Positions 1 through 6,409 of a stretch of 6,730 nt of DNA are shown here, piece by piece. Source of the stretch: Chitinophagaceae bacterium. Its GTDB lineage: Bacteria; Bacteroidota; Bacteroidia; Chitinophagales; Chitinophagaceae. The stretch covers positions 1 to 6,730 of the forward strand of contig JASLDA010000418.1 of assembly GCA_030151745.1 (NCBI GenBank). The letters run 5' to 3'. Under the pieces are notes generated by a model. The model saw only the letters and a list, made by a program, of their open reading frames with translations. It was not told the DNA's origin and made no database searches. The position numbers and the translations under genes are program-made. Every line of letters begins with the position of its first letter. Position 1 is the stretch's first letter.

Positions 1-1
1 C

Positions 2-445
2 TCCGAGACGCTGCCCGATGCCAAGAAGGCCAGTGAGAAAGAGATCCGCGGCTATTTCGCCAAGGTCTACCCGACCATGGATGAAGAGCGTGTCTATACC
101 AGCGACATGAAGAAGATGCTGAAATGGTTCGGTATCCTGAAGGGCGCGGACCTGCTCGACTTCTCCATATACAATCAGCAGGAAGAATCCGGCGCGGAAG
201 CTGCCGGCACCGCCGAAGCCGAGGCGCAGCTCGCCGAGACCGCACAGGCCGGGGATACCGAAGCCGCGCTGGTAGAGGATGCCGGGAAGCCCGCGAAGAA
301 GAGCCGCGCCAAGAAGGCAGTTGCCGAAGACGAAGGTGCCGAGAAGCCGGTCAAGAAGACCGCCGCAAAAAAGAAGGCGGAACCCGTTGCCGAAGGCGAA
401 GAAGCTCCCAAGAAGGCCCGGGCCAAGAAGAAGGACGCAGAATAG
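2..445 (+). CDS. DUF5606 family protein, 3' part (start lies before the window)
   Basis: The frame is open from the left edge and gives 147 residues before tandem TAG-TAA stops. The first half reads LPDAKKASEKEIRGYF, then MDEERVYTSDMKKMLKWF and LLDFS. This is the pattern I know from the C-terminal half of DUF5606 proteins of Bacteroidota, small cytoplasmic proteins of unknown function. The N-terminal beta-rich part of the family lies outside the window. After LLDFS the protein changes: an acidic Ala/Glu stretch is followed by three basic blocks (KPAKKSRAKK at 287-316, KPVKKTAAKKK at 344-376, APKKARAKKK at 404-433) separated by short acidic spacers. Such a tail resembles histone-H1-like or nucleic-acid-binding tails, but binding is inference. 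A methionine codon at 77 is internal to the conserved domain and is not the start. A strong terminator follows 19 bp after the stop. Family assignment is from memory of the motif; function is unknown. Confidence 0.82.
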   Translation, partial: SETLPDAKKASEKEIRGYFAKVYPTMDEERVYTSDMKKMLKWFGILKGADLLDFSIYNQQEESGAEAAGTAEAEAQLAETAQAGDTEAALVEDAGKPAKKSRAKKAVAEDEGAEKPVKKTAAKKKAEPVAEGEEAPKKARAKKKDAE

Positions 446-464
446 TAAACCGACAGCCATTGAT

Positions 465-498
465 GATAAAAGCCGGACCCCAGGGGCCGGCTTTTATC
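465..498 (+). terminator. Rho-independent terminator of the DUF5606 gene
   Basis: A perfect 12-bp inverted repeat, GATAAAAGCCGG (465-476) and CCGGCTTTTATC (487-498), flanks a 10-nt loop whose C and G runs can add a few pairs. The A-rich 5' arm and U-rich 3' arm make the structure usable in both directions. It starts 19 bp after the tandem stop codons, so it should separate the DUF5606 transcript from the downstream hydrolase gene. Confidence 0.88.
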
Positions 499-530
499 TA
501 TGTTTCATATGTCATGTTTTGCGTCGGGAA

Positions 531-563
531 TTGCGAGCGCAAGAGTGTGAAGCAATACCTTTG
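531..563 (+). promoter_or_regulatory. Bacteroidota-type promoter of the GHL10 gene
   Basis: TACCTTTG at 556-563 matches all fixed positions of the Bacteroidota -7 consensus TAnnTTTG. A TTG at 531-533, 22 nt upstream, may serve as a weak -33 element. Transcription would begin near 569-570, giving a leader of about 13 nt before the ATG at 583, which supports that start. The promoter lies just after the upstream terminator. The element is seen in the sequence; the transcription start is inferred. Confidence 0.6.
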
Positions 564-582
564 CGGGCATTTTCCGAGATAT

Positions 583-2091
583 ATGGCTGTTACGAGGATG
601 ACTGCGCGGGCCGGGGCGCTGCTGGTATTTCTTTTTGTTGCAACCGGCCTTGCGGGGCTGCGGGCGCAAAGCCCCAAGCGGGAGTTCCGCGGGGCCTGGA
701 TCGCTACCGTGGGCAATATCGACTGGCCGCTGAAGCAGGGGCTTCCGGCAGAAGAGCAGCGCGCGAGCTTTATCCGCCGCCTGGACCAGATGCAGCGGCT
801 GGGCCTCAATACCGTCATCGTACAGATCCGGCCCTCCGCAGATGCGTTCTATCTTTCCGCCATCGAGCCCTGGAGCCGCTATCTGACCGGGAAGCAGGGT
901 GCGGCGCCGGAACCGTTTTACGATCCGCTGGAGTTCATGATCGCCGAGGCCCACAAGCGGCATATGGATTTCCACGCCTGGTTCAATCCCTTCCGGGCGC
1001 TCGTCGACAGCAAGAAAAATCCGAACCCGCCCGGCCATGTCACGCATCTCCATCCCGACTGGGTGGTGAGCTACGGCGGCAAGAGCTACCTGAATCCGGG
1101 CATCCCGGACGCCCGGGAGTATGTTACGGACGTTATCGTGGACGTGGTCAAGCGCTACGATATCGACGCGGTGCACCTTGACGATTATTTTTATCCCTAC
1201 CGCATTGCCGGAGTTCCGTTCAACGATAACTATGCGTTCCAGAAATTCAACCCCGCCGGCATTCCTTCCCGGGACGACTGGAGGCGCAACAATGTCAGCG
1301 TTTTCATCCAGAACCTGAACAGCCGGATCAAAACGCTGAAACCCTATGTCAAGCTGGGTATCTCGCCCTTCGGCGTCTGGCGCAACAGCAGCATGGACAC
1401 GGCCGGCTCTCCCACACGGGGCGGGCAGACAAACTACGACGACCTGTACGCGGACGTGCTGCTATGGATGCGGCAGGGCTGGATCGACTACCTGCTGCCG
1501 CAGCTGTATTGGGAGCACGGGCACCGCCTCGTAGCCTTCGAAGTGCTGATGCCCTGGTGGCGGGATCACAGCTACGGGCGCGGGATGTATTTCGGGCTGG
1601 GCCTTTACCGCATGCTTGGCACGCCTGCCGGAGCCTGGGCGGGCACCCGCGAGCTGCTGTCCCAGATCCGCGATACGCGGCAATTCGCGCCCGAGTCCGG
1701 CTATTCGCTTTACAGCCTTTCGAACCTGGACCGGATCGCCGCGCCTATCGACGACAGCCTCCGGGAATACGGCAGCCGCATTGCCTTCCTGCCACGGATG
1801 AAATGGCTGGATTCGATCCCGCCTGCTGCGCCCGTCGTCAAAGGCTCGCGCACGGCCTCGGGCTTTTTCCTCCAATGGACCGGGGAGAATCCTTCGGGAG
1901 AACTCATCCGGTACGCGGTCTACCGTTTTCCGAAAGGCGCGAAGATCGACCTGGACAATACGGAATACCTGCTGGCGCTCAGCGAAGCTCCCCAGTATAT
2001 CGACGCCGGCTATTCCGAAGGCGCGAGCTACGTGGTGACGGCCCTGGACCGTCTCTGGAACGAGAGCGAGGCTAGCAATAAGGTGAAGTAG
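583..2091 (+). CDS. Secreted GHL10 (DUF187, YngK-like) glycoside hydrolase-like protein with Fn3-like C-terminus
   Basis: The 502-aa product starts with a Sec signal peptide (Arg at 5 and 9, hydrophobic core about 11-25, likely cleavage near LRAQ, residues 26-29). The GHL10/DUF187 domain (PF02638, a TIM-barrel fold) spans about 33-400, with REFRGAWIATVGNIDWP at the first strand, NTVIVQIRPSADAFY (76-90), HAWFNPFR (131-138), the acidic motif VHLDDYFYPY (197-206) and YLLPQLYW (303-310). D199 and D200 are the best candidates for active-site acids by position and conservation in my memory of the family. Residues 411-502 look like a fibronectin-type-III-like domain. The E. coli relative DigH (YddW) cleaves denuded peptidoglycan glycans, so cell-wall or other glycan cleavage in the periplasm or outside the cell is likely; the exact substrate here is unknown. 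The frame stays open upstream to before position 124, but that part overlaps the DUF5606 gene and precedes the signal peptide. ATG 598 is an alternative start. Confidence 0.9.
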   Translation: MAVTRMTARAGALLVFLFVATGLAGLRAQSPKREFRGAWIATVGNIDWPLKQGLPAEEQRASFIRRLDQMQRLGLNTVIVQIRPSADAFYLSAIEPWSRYLTGKQGAAPEPFYDPLEFMIAEAHKRHMDFHAWFNPFRALVDSKKNPNPPGHVTHLHPDWVVSYGGKSYLNPGIPDAREYVTDVIVDVVKRYDIDAVHLDDYFYPYRIAGVPFNDNYAFQKFNPAGIPSRDDWRRNNVSVFIQNLNSRIKTLKPYVKLGISPFGVWRNSSMDTAGSPTRGGQTNYDDLYADVLLWMRQGWIDYLLPQLYWEHGHRLVAFEVLMPWWRDHSYGRGMYFGLGLYRMLGTPAGAWAGTRELLSQIRDTRQFAPESGYSLYSLSNLDRIAAPIDDSLREYGSRIAFLPRMKWLDSIPPAAPVVKGSRTASGFFLQWTGENPSGELIRYAVYRFPKGAKIDLDNTEYLLALSEAPQYIDAGYSEGASYVVTALDRLWNESEASNKVK

Positions 2092-2113
2092 CGGAGCGCT
2101 TAGCTTCCGATTA

Positions 2114-2137
2114 GGTTGAATAGTTGAGTGGTTGAAA
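2114..2137. repeat. Three tandem 8-nt repeats (RGTTGARW)
   Basis: GGTTGAAT, AGTTGAGT and GGTTGAAA follow each other exactly, with GTTGA recurring at 2115, 2123 and 2131. The array lies 22 bp after the GHL10 stop in the convergent intergenic gap. It is AT-richer than its surroundings. It could be a remnant of a short tandem-repeat array; no function is visible. Confidence 0.6.
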
Positions 2138-2197
2138 AGGCCGGCTCCGGAGTGCTGGCTTGCAATATCGCTTCGCTCTCCTGGTGTCCCGGCGCGG

Positions 2198-2257
2198 GCT
2201 CTGCGTCCTCCGCTGCTATTCCCTGACTGAGCCTCTGGCTTCCCTGCAGCTCTGCGT
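2198..2257. repeat. Degenerate intergenic repeat-like sequence (CGCAGAG type)
   Basis: On the minus strand this stretch reads like a worn series of ACGCAGAGC / CCAGAGG / GGACGCAGAG units. The 9-mer GCTCTGCGT occurs twice on the plus strand (2198-2206 and 2249-2257), with GCCTCTGG between them. It resembles a short interspersed intergenic motif family that I recall in several bacterial phyla, which often gives spurious ORFs. The match is from memory and the copy here is poor. No convincing gene lies in the 263-bp gap (2092-2354) that contains it. Confidence 0.3.
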
Positions 2258-2278
2258 GAAACCGCTTCCCGACACGCC

Positions 2279-2321
2279 GATTGTCCCGTGTTTCGCAGGG
2301 GCAATCAGCGCCTGCAGCGCT
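2279..2321. other. Two adjacent small hairpins in the convergent gap
   Basis: GATTGTCCC (2279-2287) can pair with GGGGCAATC (2298-2306) across a 10-nt loop, with one G-U pair in plus-strand RNA. It is followed directly by AGCGC (2307-2311) and GCGCT (2317-2321) around a 5-nt loop. No U-run follows on either strand, so neither is a canonical terminator. They sit 34-76 bp beyond the stop of the minus-strand gene and could slow or end convergent transcription; that role is a guess. Confidence 0.35.
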
Positions 2322-2354
2322 CAACGTCGCTTCTTGACAGAATATGAGTCGCGC

Positions 2355-5300
2355 TTAGAAATCGAGCCCCATTGCTACGTAAATGATCGGCTTCTTGCGG
2401 CCGTCGATGTTCCAGGCGGCGTCCATGCGCATGAAATACCCGAGCAGGGTCGTGCGCAGGCCGGTGCCGTAGCCCATGGCCAGGCCTCCGTTTTCGAAGC
2501 GGCTGATATTCAGGGATACGGGGGTCTGCGGGTTTGCCAGCAGGTAGTTGCGCGAAGAGTTTGAAGCATTCGGGACCCAGCCGTTCCAGGCGGAGCCGGC
2601 GTCGGTGAAGCCTACCAGCTGCAGGTTGCGGAGCAGCGCAGACTGGATCGGGCGATTCAGTATGGTCGTCAGCACCGGGATCCGGAGCTCCAGGTTCGCC
2701 AGCGCATAGCTGTTGCCGTTGCGGGCGTTCTGCTCGTAGCCGCGGAGTGGGCTGACAAGAGCCTGGAAGGCATAGTTCTGGTCCTGTACGGACGGGGTAT
2801 TGTTGCTTTGCGGCGAGAGCCAGCCATCGACGCCGCCCAGGAAGTACAGGATATGCTTGTCTCCTTCCGAATGCGCCGTTGCCAGGCGGAGCGCGAGAAT
2901 GCTGTTCTTGTACAGCCGCTTGTAGTAGCGGAAGTCCGCGCCCAGGTTGTAAAATCCGCCTTTGTTGGACTTGCTCATCCCGTAGAGATACTCGCCGTAC
3001 ACCTTATAGCGGAAGCCTTCGCGGATATTGGTGACACGCACGAGGCTGTTGTCGAAGACATATTCCAGCCGGCTCATCAGCCAGTAGGTCTTGTTTTGGG
3101 GCACGGCCTGCAGGCTGAAGCTGTCGTTGGCCTTGAAGTCCAGCACGTCCTGGCGCAGGCCCAGGTTAAAGCCCAGCCGGCGGCGGCGATCGAAGGGATA
3201 GTTCAGGTTCCCCTGCAGCAGGTTGCTGGTGACCTTCCCCAGCATTTCGTCGTTGAACTGCATGCCCGAGCTCGAATCGACGAACGTCACGTTGTAGTTG
3301 TAGAAATTGGCCGTCCGCAGGTAGAGCAGCCCCCAGTCGATGCGGTTGGTGAAGTTCTGGTACTGCAGGAAGTAAGTCATTCCCGAGAAGTTTACCGGGA
3401 GCCGCACGCCTCCGGTGAACTTGTGGTTCTCCATCGCATCGTTCAGACTGATGCTGAGCAATCCACCCAGGGAGGGATTGGTATAGGTATTCCCCCGGAT
3501 GGCGGCGCTCTGGTATTGTGTAAACAGAACCGTATTGTCAAGCCTGACCTGGAAGAAGTCCGGCTTGAACGACAGGCGGTAGGGCTGCGCCTTGAGCTTC
3601 AGGTAGGTGCTGTCTTTGACGAAAGGGTTCAGCATCATCGAGGTATCTGCCTGGCGGGCCGCTACCTGGGGGCGGCTGTCGGAGCGAAGGGTAGCGACGG
3701 TCGTGGTAGTATCGTCGTTGCTGAATTCGCTCTGGAACGTATTGCCGGAGCGCATCAGCGGCGCTCCCGGCGCCGCGCCGGGAGCGCCTTCCGTCATTGC
3801 CGGCAGGGGCTTGCGGTAGCTCGACGCGCGCAAGGTCGTCGGGCGCAGCGTTTTCGGCTCTACGGTCTCGCCGGGGATGAGCAGGGGGCGGAAGAATACC
3901 TTGTACTGGTCGCCCATCTGGATGACGTCCGCTACCTGCCGGGCCGCCGGGTTATATTGATGGTTCAGGATGCTGCTCGAATAGTTCGTCACCGGTACCG
4001 GCACTGCCGAGTCGTAGTTGTTTCCCTTGCGCACGAAGGTCACGACATACTTGTTGCGGATGCCGTTGGTATCCATCAGGAAGGCAAAATTGTCCGGGCC
4101 GTACTGGATGGGCTGGTCGATATGCCCGTTGGTGTTGTAGGAAAGCTGCAGCAGCACCGGGCTCATGGTTTTTGTATCGTAGAAATACAGGTTCATCGGT
4201 CCCGTGGGGAGCTGGTTTACGGCGGCAGGCACGTTCAGGTTCGGGGCCGGCCGGTTGCTCATGAACAGGATGCCGCGCCGGGATCCTCCGGAGATGAACT
4301 GGGGCTGCACATCGTCCCAGATATCGTTGGTGATCGGGGCAAGGCGCGAGCCTTTGATGGTGAACGAATACAGGTCGGTCTGGCTTTTCTTGATCGCGGA
4401 GAAGATGATCTGGTCATTGTCCTCGTTGAACGACATGCCGGTCACGCGGTCGAAGCGGTTGCCGGGGATGATGTAGTTCTCGATCCGGGCCTTCAGGGAG
4501 TTGTAGATGCGCAGCCGGGTTTCCTGGCCGCGGCGGTACATGATGGCCAGCTTGTAGCCGTTATTGCTCCAGGCCATCAGCGGGTAATCGGGGTCCACGG
4601 TCTGCTCGTTCCAGTCCTTCTTGCCCTCCGTGAGGATCAGCGAGCGCACTTGCTGATCCTGGGTGCGCTGGAGGTAGATCATGTATTCTCCCTCCTTGAA
4701 GACGCAGTACGCGACGTCGTTGCCGCGCGGGGACACGCGGAAGCTCTTCATCACTCCGCCGTTTTTCGGCAGCTTGATGGACAACAGGGCGCTGTCCGCG
4801 GGAGGCGTTTCCTGGAAGGCGCTGTCCAGGGCGAATGCTTCCTTGTAGAATGCCATGCATGAATCGTAAGCCGCCATGACCTTCATGCCGAGCGTATTCT
4901 TGACGCCCTGGTTCAGGCTGCTTTTCAGCTGGACCGCATACAGCAGGTTCTTGGTCATGTCGTCGCCGTAGCGGTCGGCGATGTATTTCCAGAAGGCCTT
5001 TCCGGCAAGTTCCGGCTTGCGCTCGGCGATTTTGAAGAATCCTTCGCGGGGATAGGCCTTCAGCTCATTCTTCCAGGCGCTTTCGGCCGCTGCGTCCCAG
5101 CCGTCCACGAGGTAGGCGATATAGCCCTGGGATACCCAGGGCGGCAGGTTCAGCAGCAGGCTGTTCTTTACGACCTCGCGGAAGTTCTCGCCGAACAGGG
5201 AGCGCTGCAGCACCACCTGGCTCATGCCGGCGCGGATCTGCCGGCGCAGGTCCGTATGCACGCCGTCGAAGTAGACCACGAGCTTGTCGCCGACGATGTC

Positions 5301-5687
5301 CACGGTGCCGGTAGCCACACCCTCGATCTGGCTGTCGAACTTCAGGCCGATATTGCTTTGGCGGTATTCGTCATAGCTGTTGTAAAGGACGATATTGAAG
5401 CGCTTGGGGAAGGTCCCGCTCATGCGGCGTTCCACCACCGCGATATCGCGCTCCGCCTGCTCGGCCACGTAGCGCGCAAGGGTAGATCCGTTGCGGTCAT
5501 AATGGTAAATGCGGAAGTGCTTCGTATCGTAGAAGCGCCATTCAAACTTGCGGTACTGGACCCGGTTCTGGCCGAATACTTCGACATTGGCCTGCGCAGC
5601 GGCCGTTTCCGGGCGGAGGCCAAGGGCCAGTAGGAGCAATACGCAGCGTGTGATGGAACGGTATTGCAGAAGGAACGATTTGCTCAT
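2355..5687 (-). CDS. Outer-membrane fusion protein: peptidase-MA-like domain, TolB-like propeller, Omp85-like barrel
   Basis: The product has 1110 aa from the ATG at 5687. That start gives a proper signal peptide (MSKSFLLQYRSITR, Leu-rich core 16-24, cleavage near TAAAQA at 28-33); the frame runs 20 codons further upstream but only through the promoter region. Residues about 45-290 resemble gluzincin peptidase-MA domains, yet the zinc motif is gone: no HExxH occurs anywhere, and the usual WxxEG appears as PPWVSQG (182-188). Residues about 300-600 contain PD40/TolB-like propeller blades, e.g. SFRVSPRGNDVAY, PLMAWSNNGYKLAIMY, GMSFNEDNDQIIFSA and QPQFISGG. Residues about 603-700 form a low-complexity linker with GAPGAAPGAP. 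The rest (about 700-1110) alternates like a beta-barrel, carries SPLRGY (979-984) about 130 residues from the end, then GNSYALANLELRIPV and FTDAGSAW, and ends in a beta-signal with terminal Phe (IIYVAMGLDF). These are features of Omp85/surface-antigen barrels. Similar proteins in Bacteroidota are often named TolB-like. Substrate and partners are unknown. Domain limits are estimates. Confidence 0.88.
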   Translation of the reverse strand: MSKSFLLQYRSITRCVLLLLALGLRPETAAAQANVEVFGQNRVQYRKFEWRFYDTKHFRIYHYDRNGSTLARYVAEQAERDIAVVERRMSGTFPKRFNIVLYNSYDEYRQSNIGLKFDSQIEGVATGTVDIVGDKLVVYFDGVHTDLRRQIRAGMSQVVLQRSLFGENFREVVKNSLLLNLPPWVSQGYIAYLVDGWDAAAESAWKNELKAYPREGFFKIAERKPELAGKAFWKYIADRYGDDMTKNLLYAVQLKSSLNQGVKNTLGMKVMAAYDSCMAFYKEAFALDSAFQETPPADSALLSIKLPKNGGVMKSFRVSPRGNDVAYCVFKEGEYMIYLQRTQDQQVRSLILTEGKKDWNEQTVDPDYPLMAWSNNGYKLAIMYRRGQETRLRIYNSLKARIENYIIPGNRFDRVTGMSFNEDNDQIIFSAIKKSQTDLYSFTIKGSRLAPITNDIWDDVQPQFISGGSRRGILFMSNRPAPNLNVPAAVNQLPTGPMNLYFYDTKTMSPVLLQLSYNTNGHIDQPIQYGPDNFAFLMDTNGIRNKYVVTFVRKGNNYDSAVPVPVTNYSSSILNHQYNPAARQVADVIQMGDQYKVFFRPLLIPGETVEPKTLRPTTLRASSYRKPLPAMTEGAPGAAPGAPLMRSGNTFQSEFSNDDTTTTVATLRSDSRPQVAARQADTSMMLNPFVKDSTYLKLKAQPYRLSFKPDFFQVRLDNTVLFTQYQSAAIRGNTYTNPSLGGLLSISLNDAMENHKFTGGVRLPVNFSGMTYFLQYQNFTNRIDWGLLYLRTANFYNYNVTFVDSSSGMQFNDEMLGKVTSNLLQGNLNYPFDRRRRLGFNLGLRQDVLDFKANDSFSLQAVPQNKTYWLMSRLEYVFDNSLVRVTNIREGFRYKVYGEYLYGMSKSNKGGFYNLGADFRYYKRLYKNSILALRLATAHSEGDKHILYFLGGVDGWLSPQSNNTPSVQDQNYAFQALVSPLRGYEQNARNGNSYALANLELRIPVLTTILNRPIQSALLRNLQLVGFTDAGSAWNGWVPNASNSSRNYLLANPQTPVSLNISRFENGGLAMGYGTGLRTTLLGYFMRMDAAWNIDGRKKPIIYVAMGLDF
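3760..3788. repeat. 13-bp perfect inverted repeat with 3-nt spacer inside a coding region
   Basis: GGCGCTCCCGGCG (3760-3772) and CGCCGGGAGCGCC (3776-3788) are exact reverse complements around CCG. Nearly all positions are G or C, so the mRNA hairpin should be very stable. It encodes GAPGAAPGAP (residues 634-643), the linker between the propeller and the barrel of the minus-strand protein. There is no U-run, so it is unlikely to be a terminator. Confidence 0.85.
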
Positions 5688-5736
5688 GTGTGTGGCGGCT
5701 AGACAGTACGGGGCGCTCGCGCTGGATCGGTCGCTG

Positions 5737-5744
5737 TAAGTTTG
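5737..5744 (+). promoter_or_regulatory. -7 promoter element of the MBL-fold hydrolase gene
   Basis: TAAGTTTG matches all fixed positions of TAnnTTTG. Transcription would begin near 5750, leaving a leader of about 20 nt before the ATG at 5771. No TTG is visible about 20 nt upstream, so the -33 element is weak or absent. It lies between the divergent genes. Confidence 0.6.
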
Positions 5745-5748
5745 CATC

Positions 5749-5778
5749 CCAAGATAAGAAATGCCCGCAAATGCTCAA
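5749..5778 (-). promoter_or_regulatory. Candidate promoter of the minus-strand outer-membrane gene
   Basis: Read on the minus strand, TATCTTGG (5756-5749) matches five of the six fixed positions of TAnnTTTG. A TTG (5778-5776) lies 19 nt upstream as a -33 candidate. Transcription would start near 5742, with a leader of about 55 nt before the ATG at 5687. A second, poorer -7 candidate is AGCATTTG at 5775-5768. The -33 part overlaps the first codons of the divergent gene. Confidence 0.4.
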
Positions 5779-6409
5779 GCTTCAGTCCGCCGTTTTTAAT
5801 GTCTTTCAGGAAAATACTTACCTGCTTACCAACGAGGCCGGCTCCTGCTGGATCGTCGATCCGGGGATGTCCGGGCCGGAGGAGCGGGACGCGATTACCG
5901 GATTCATCGCCGAAAACGGCCTGAGGCCGAAAGGCATTATCAATACGCATGCGCATATCGATCACATCCTGGGCGTGCAGGCCCTGAAATCGGAATACGG
6001 CATCCCCTTCGCGCTGCACCCGCTCGAAGGCCCCGTACTGGCCGCCGCCAAAGGCTCCGCCCAGATGTTCGGCATGGAGCTGGATGTTATTCCCCAGCCG
6101 GACCAGGTACTGGCGCACGGACAGCGGCTGGAGCTGGAAGGAGATATTCTCCAAGTTCGGCTGGCCCCGGGACACTCCCCGGGCTCGGTGATCCTCTACT
6201 ACCCGGCGGGTGGCTGGGCGATCGGGGGAGACGTGCTCTTCGCGGGCGGTATCGGCCGAACCGACCTGCCCGGCGGAAACCACGGGACGCTTATCGGCAG
6301 CATCCGCGAGCAGGTGTTCACGCTGCCGGATGAGACGATCGTTTACCCAGGGCACGGGCCGGCGACGACGGTCGGGAAGGAGAAGGCGACGAATCCATTC
6401 CTTGCCTGA
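5771..6409 (+). CDS. Metallo-beta-lactamase-fold hydrolase, glyoxalase II-like (YcbL type)
   Basis: The 212-aa protein has the complete metal-binding set of the glyoxalase II-like MBL family: THAHIDH (H60, H62, D64, H65), H135 in APGHSPGS, D154 in IGGDVLF, and H195 in YPGHGP. It also has the typical GRTDLPGG (162-169) and the C-terminal TVGKEKATNPF. It lacks the extra C-terminal glutathione-binding domain of classical glyoxalase II (about 250 aa), so it fits the short YcbL-like type. These are cytoplasmic, zinc- or iron-binding hydrolases that cleave thioesters such as S-lactoylglutathione in known members; the true substrate here cannot be read from the sequence. No signal peptide is seen. 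The ATG at 5771 begins MLKLQSAVFNVFQENTYLL, the usual N-terminal strand of the family, and lies about 20 nt after a good -7 element. The gene is divergent from the outer-membrane gene and probably monocistronic. Confidence 0.93.
   Translation: MLKLQSAVFNVFQENTYLLTNEAGSCWIVDPGMSGPEERDAITGFIAENGLRPKGIINTHAHIDHILGVQALKSEYGIPFALHPLEGPVLAAAKGSAQMFGMELDVIPQPDQVLAHGQRLELEGDILQVRLAPGHSPGSVILYYPAGGWAIGGDVLFAGGIGRTDLPGGNHGTLIGSIREQVFTLPDETIVYPGHGPATTVGKEKATNPFLA

Noticed and set aside
124..582. Long upstream extension of the GHL10 reading frame
   Set aside because: It runs through the DUF5606 coding region, the terminator and the promoter; the Arg-rich translation is a frame shadow, and the signal peptide starts only at 583.
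2140..2159. GCCGGC / GCTGGC hairpin as terminator of either convergent gene
   Set aside because: Only 6 bp with a G-U pair on the plus strand and a mismatch on the minus strand; a CTTTTC run follows only in the minus direction, about 200 bp after that gene's stop.
2100..2564. Short open frames on both strands of the convergent gap (74 aa minus, 134 aa plus)
   Set aside because: They translate the degenerate repeat-like stretch, have no recognisable motif or promoter, and the plus one runs into the opposite-strand gene.
2808..4862. 684-codon open frame on the plus strand
   Set aside because: It is antisense to the 1110-aa outer-membrane protein, its translation shows no domain or signal pattern (His/Val/Glu/Arg-rich), and such long mirror frames are common in GC-rich genes.
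5688..5747. 20-codon N-terminal extension of the minus-strand protein
   Set aside because: It would put polar residues before a clear signal peptide and overlaps the candidate promoter region.
5690..5770. Earlier start of the MBL hydrolase at 5690
   Set aside because: It precedes the -7 element and adds 27 residues not typical for the family.
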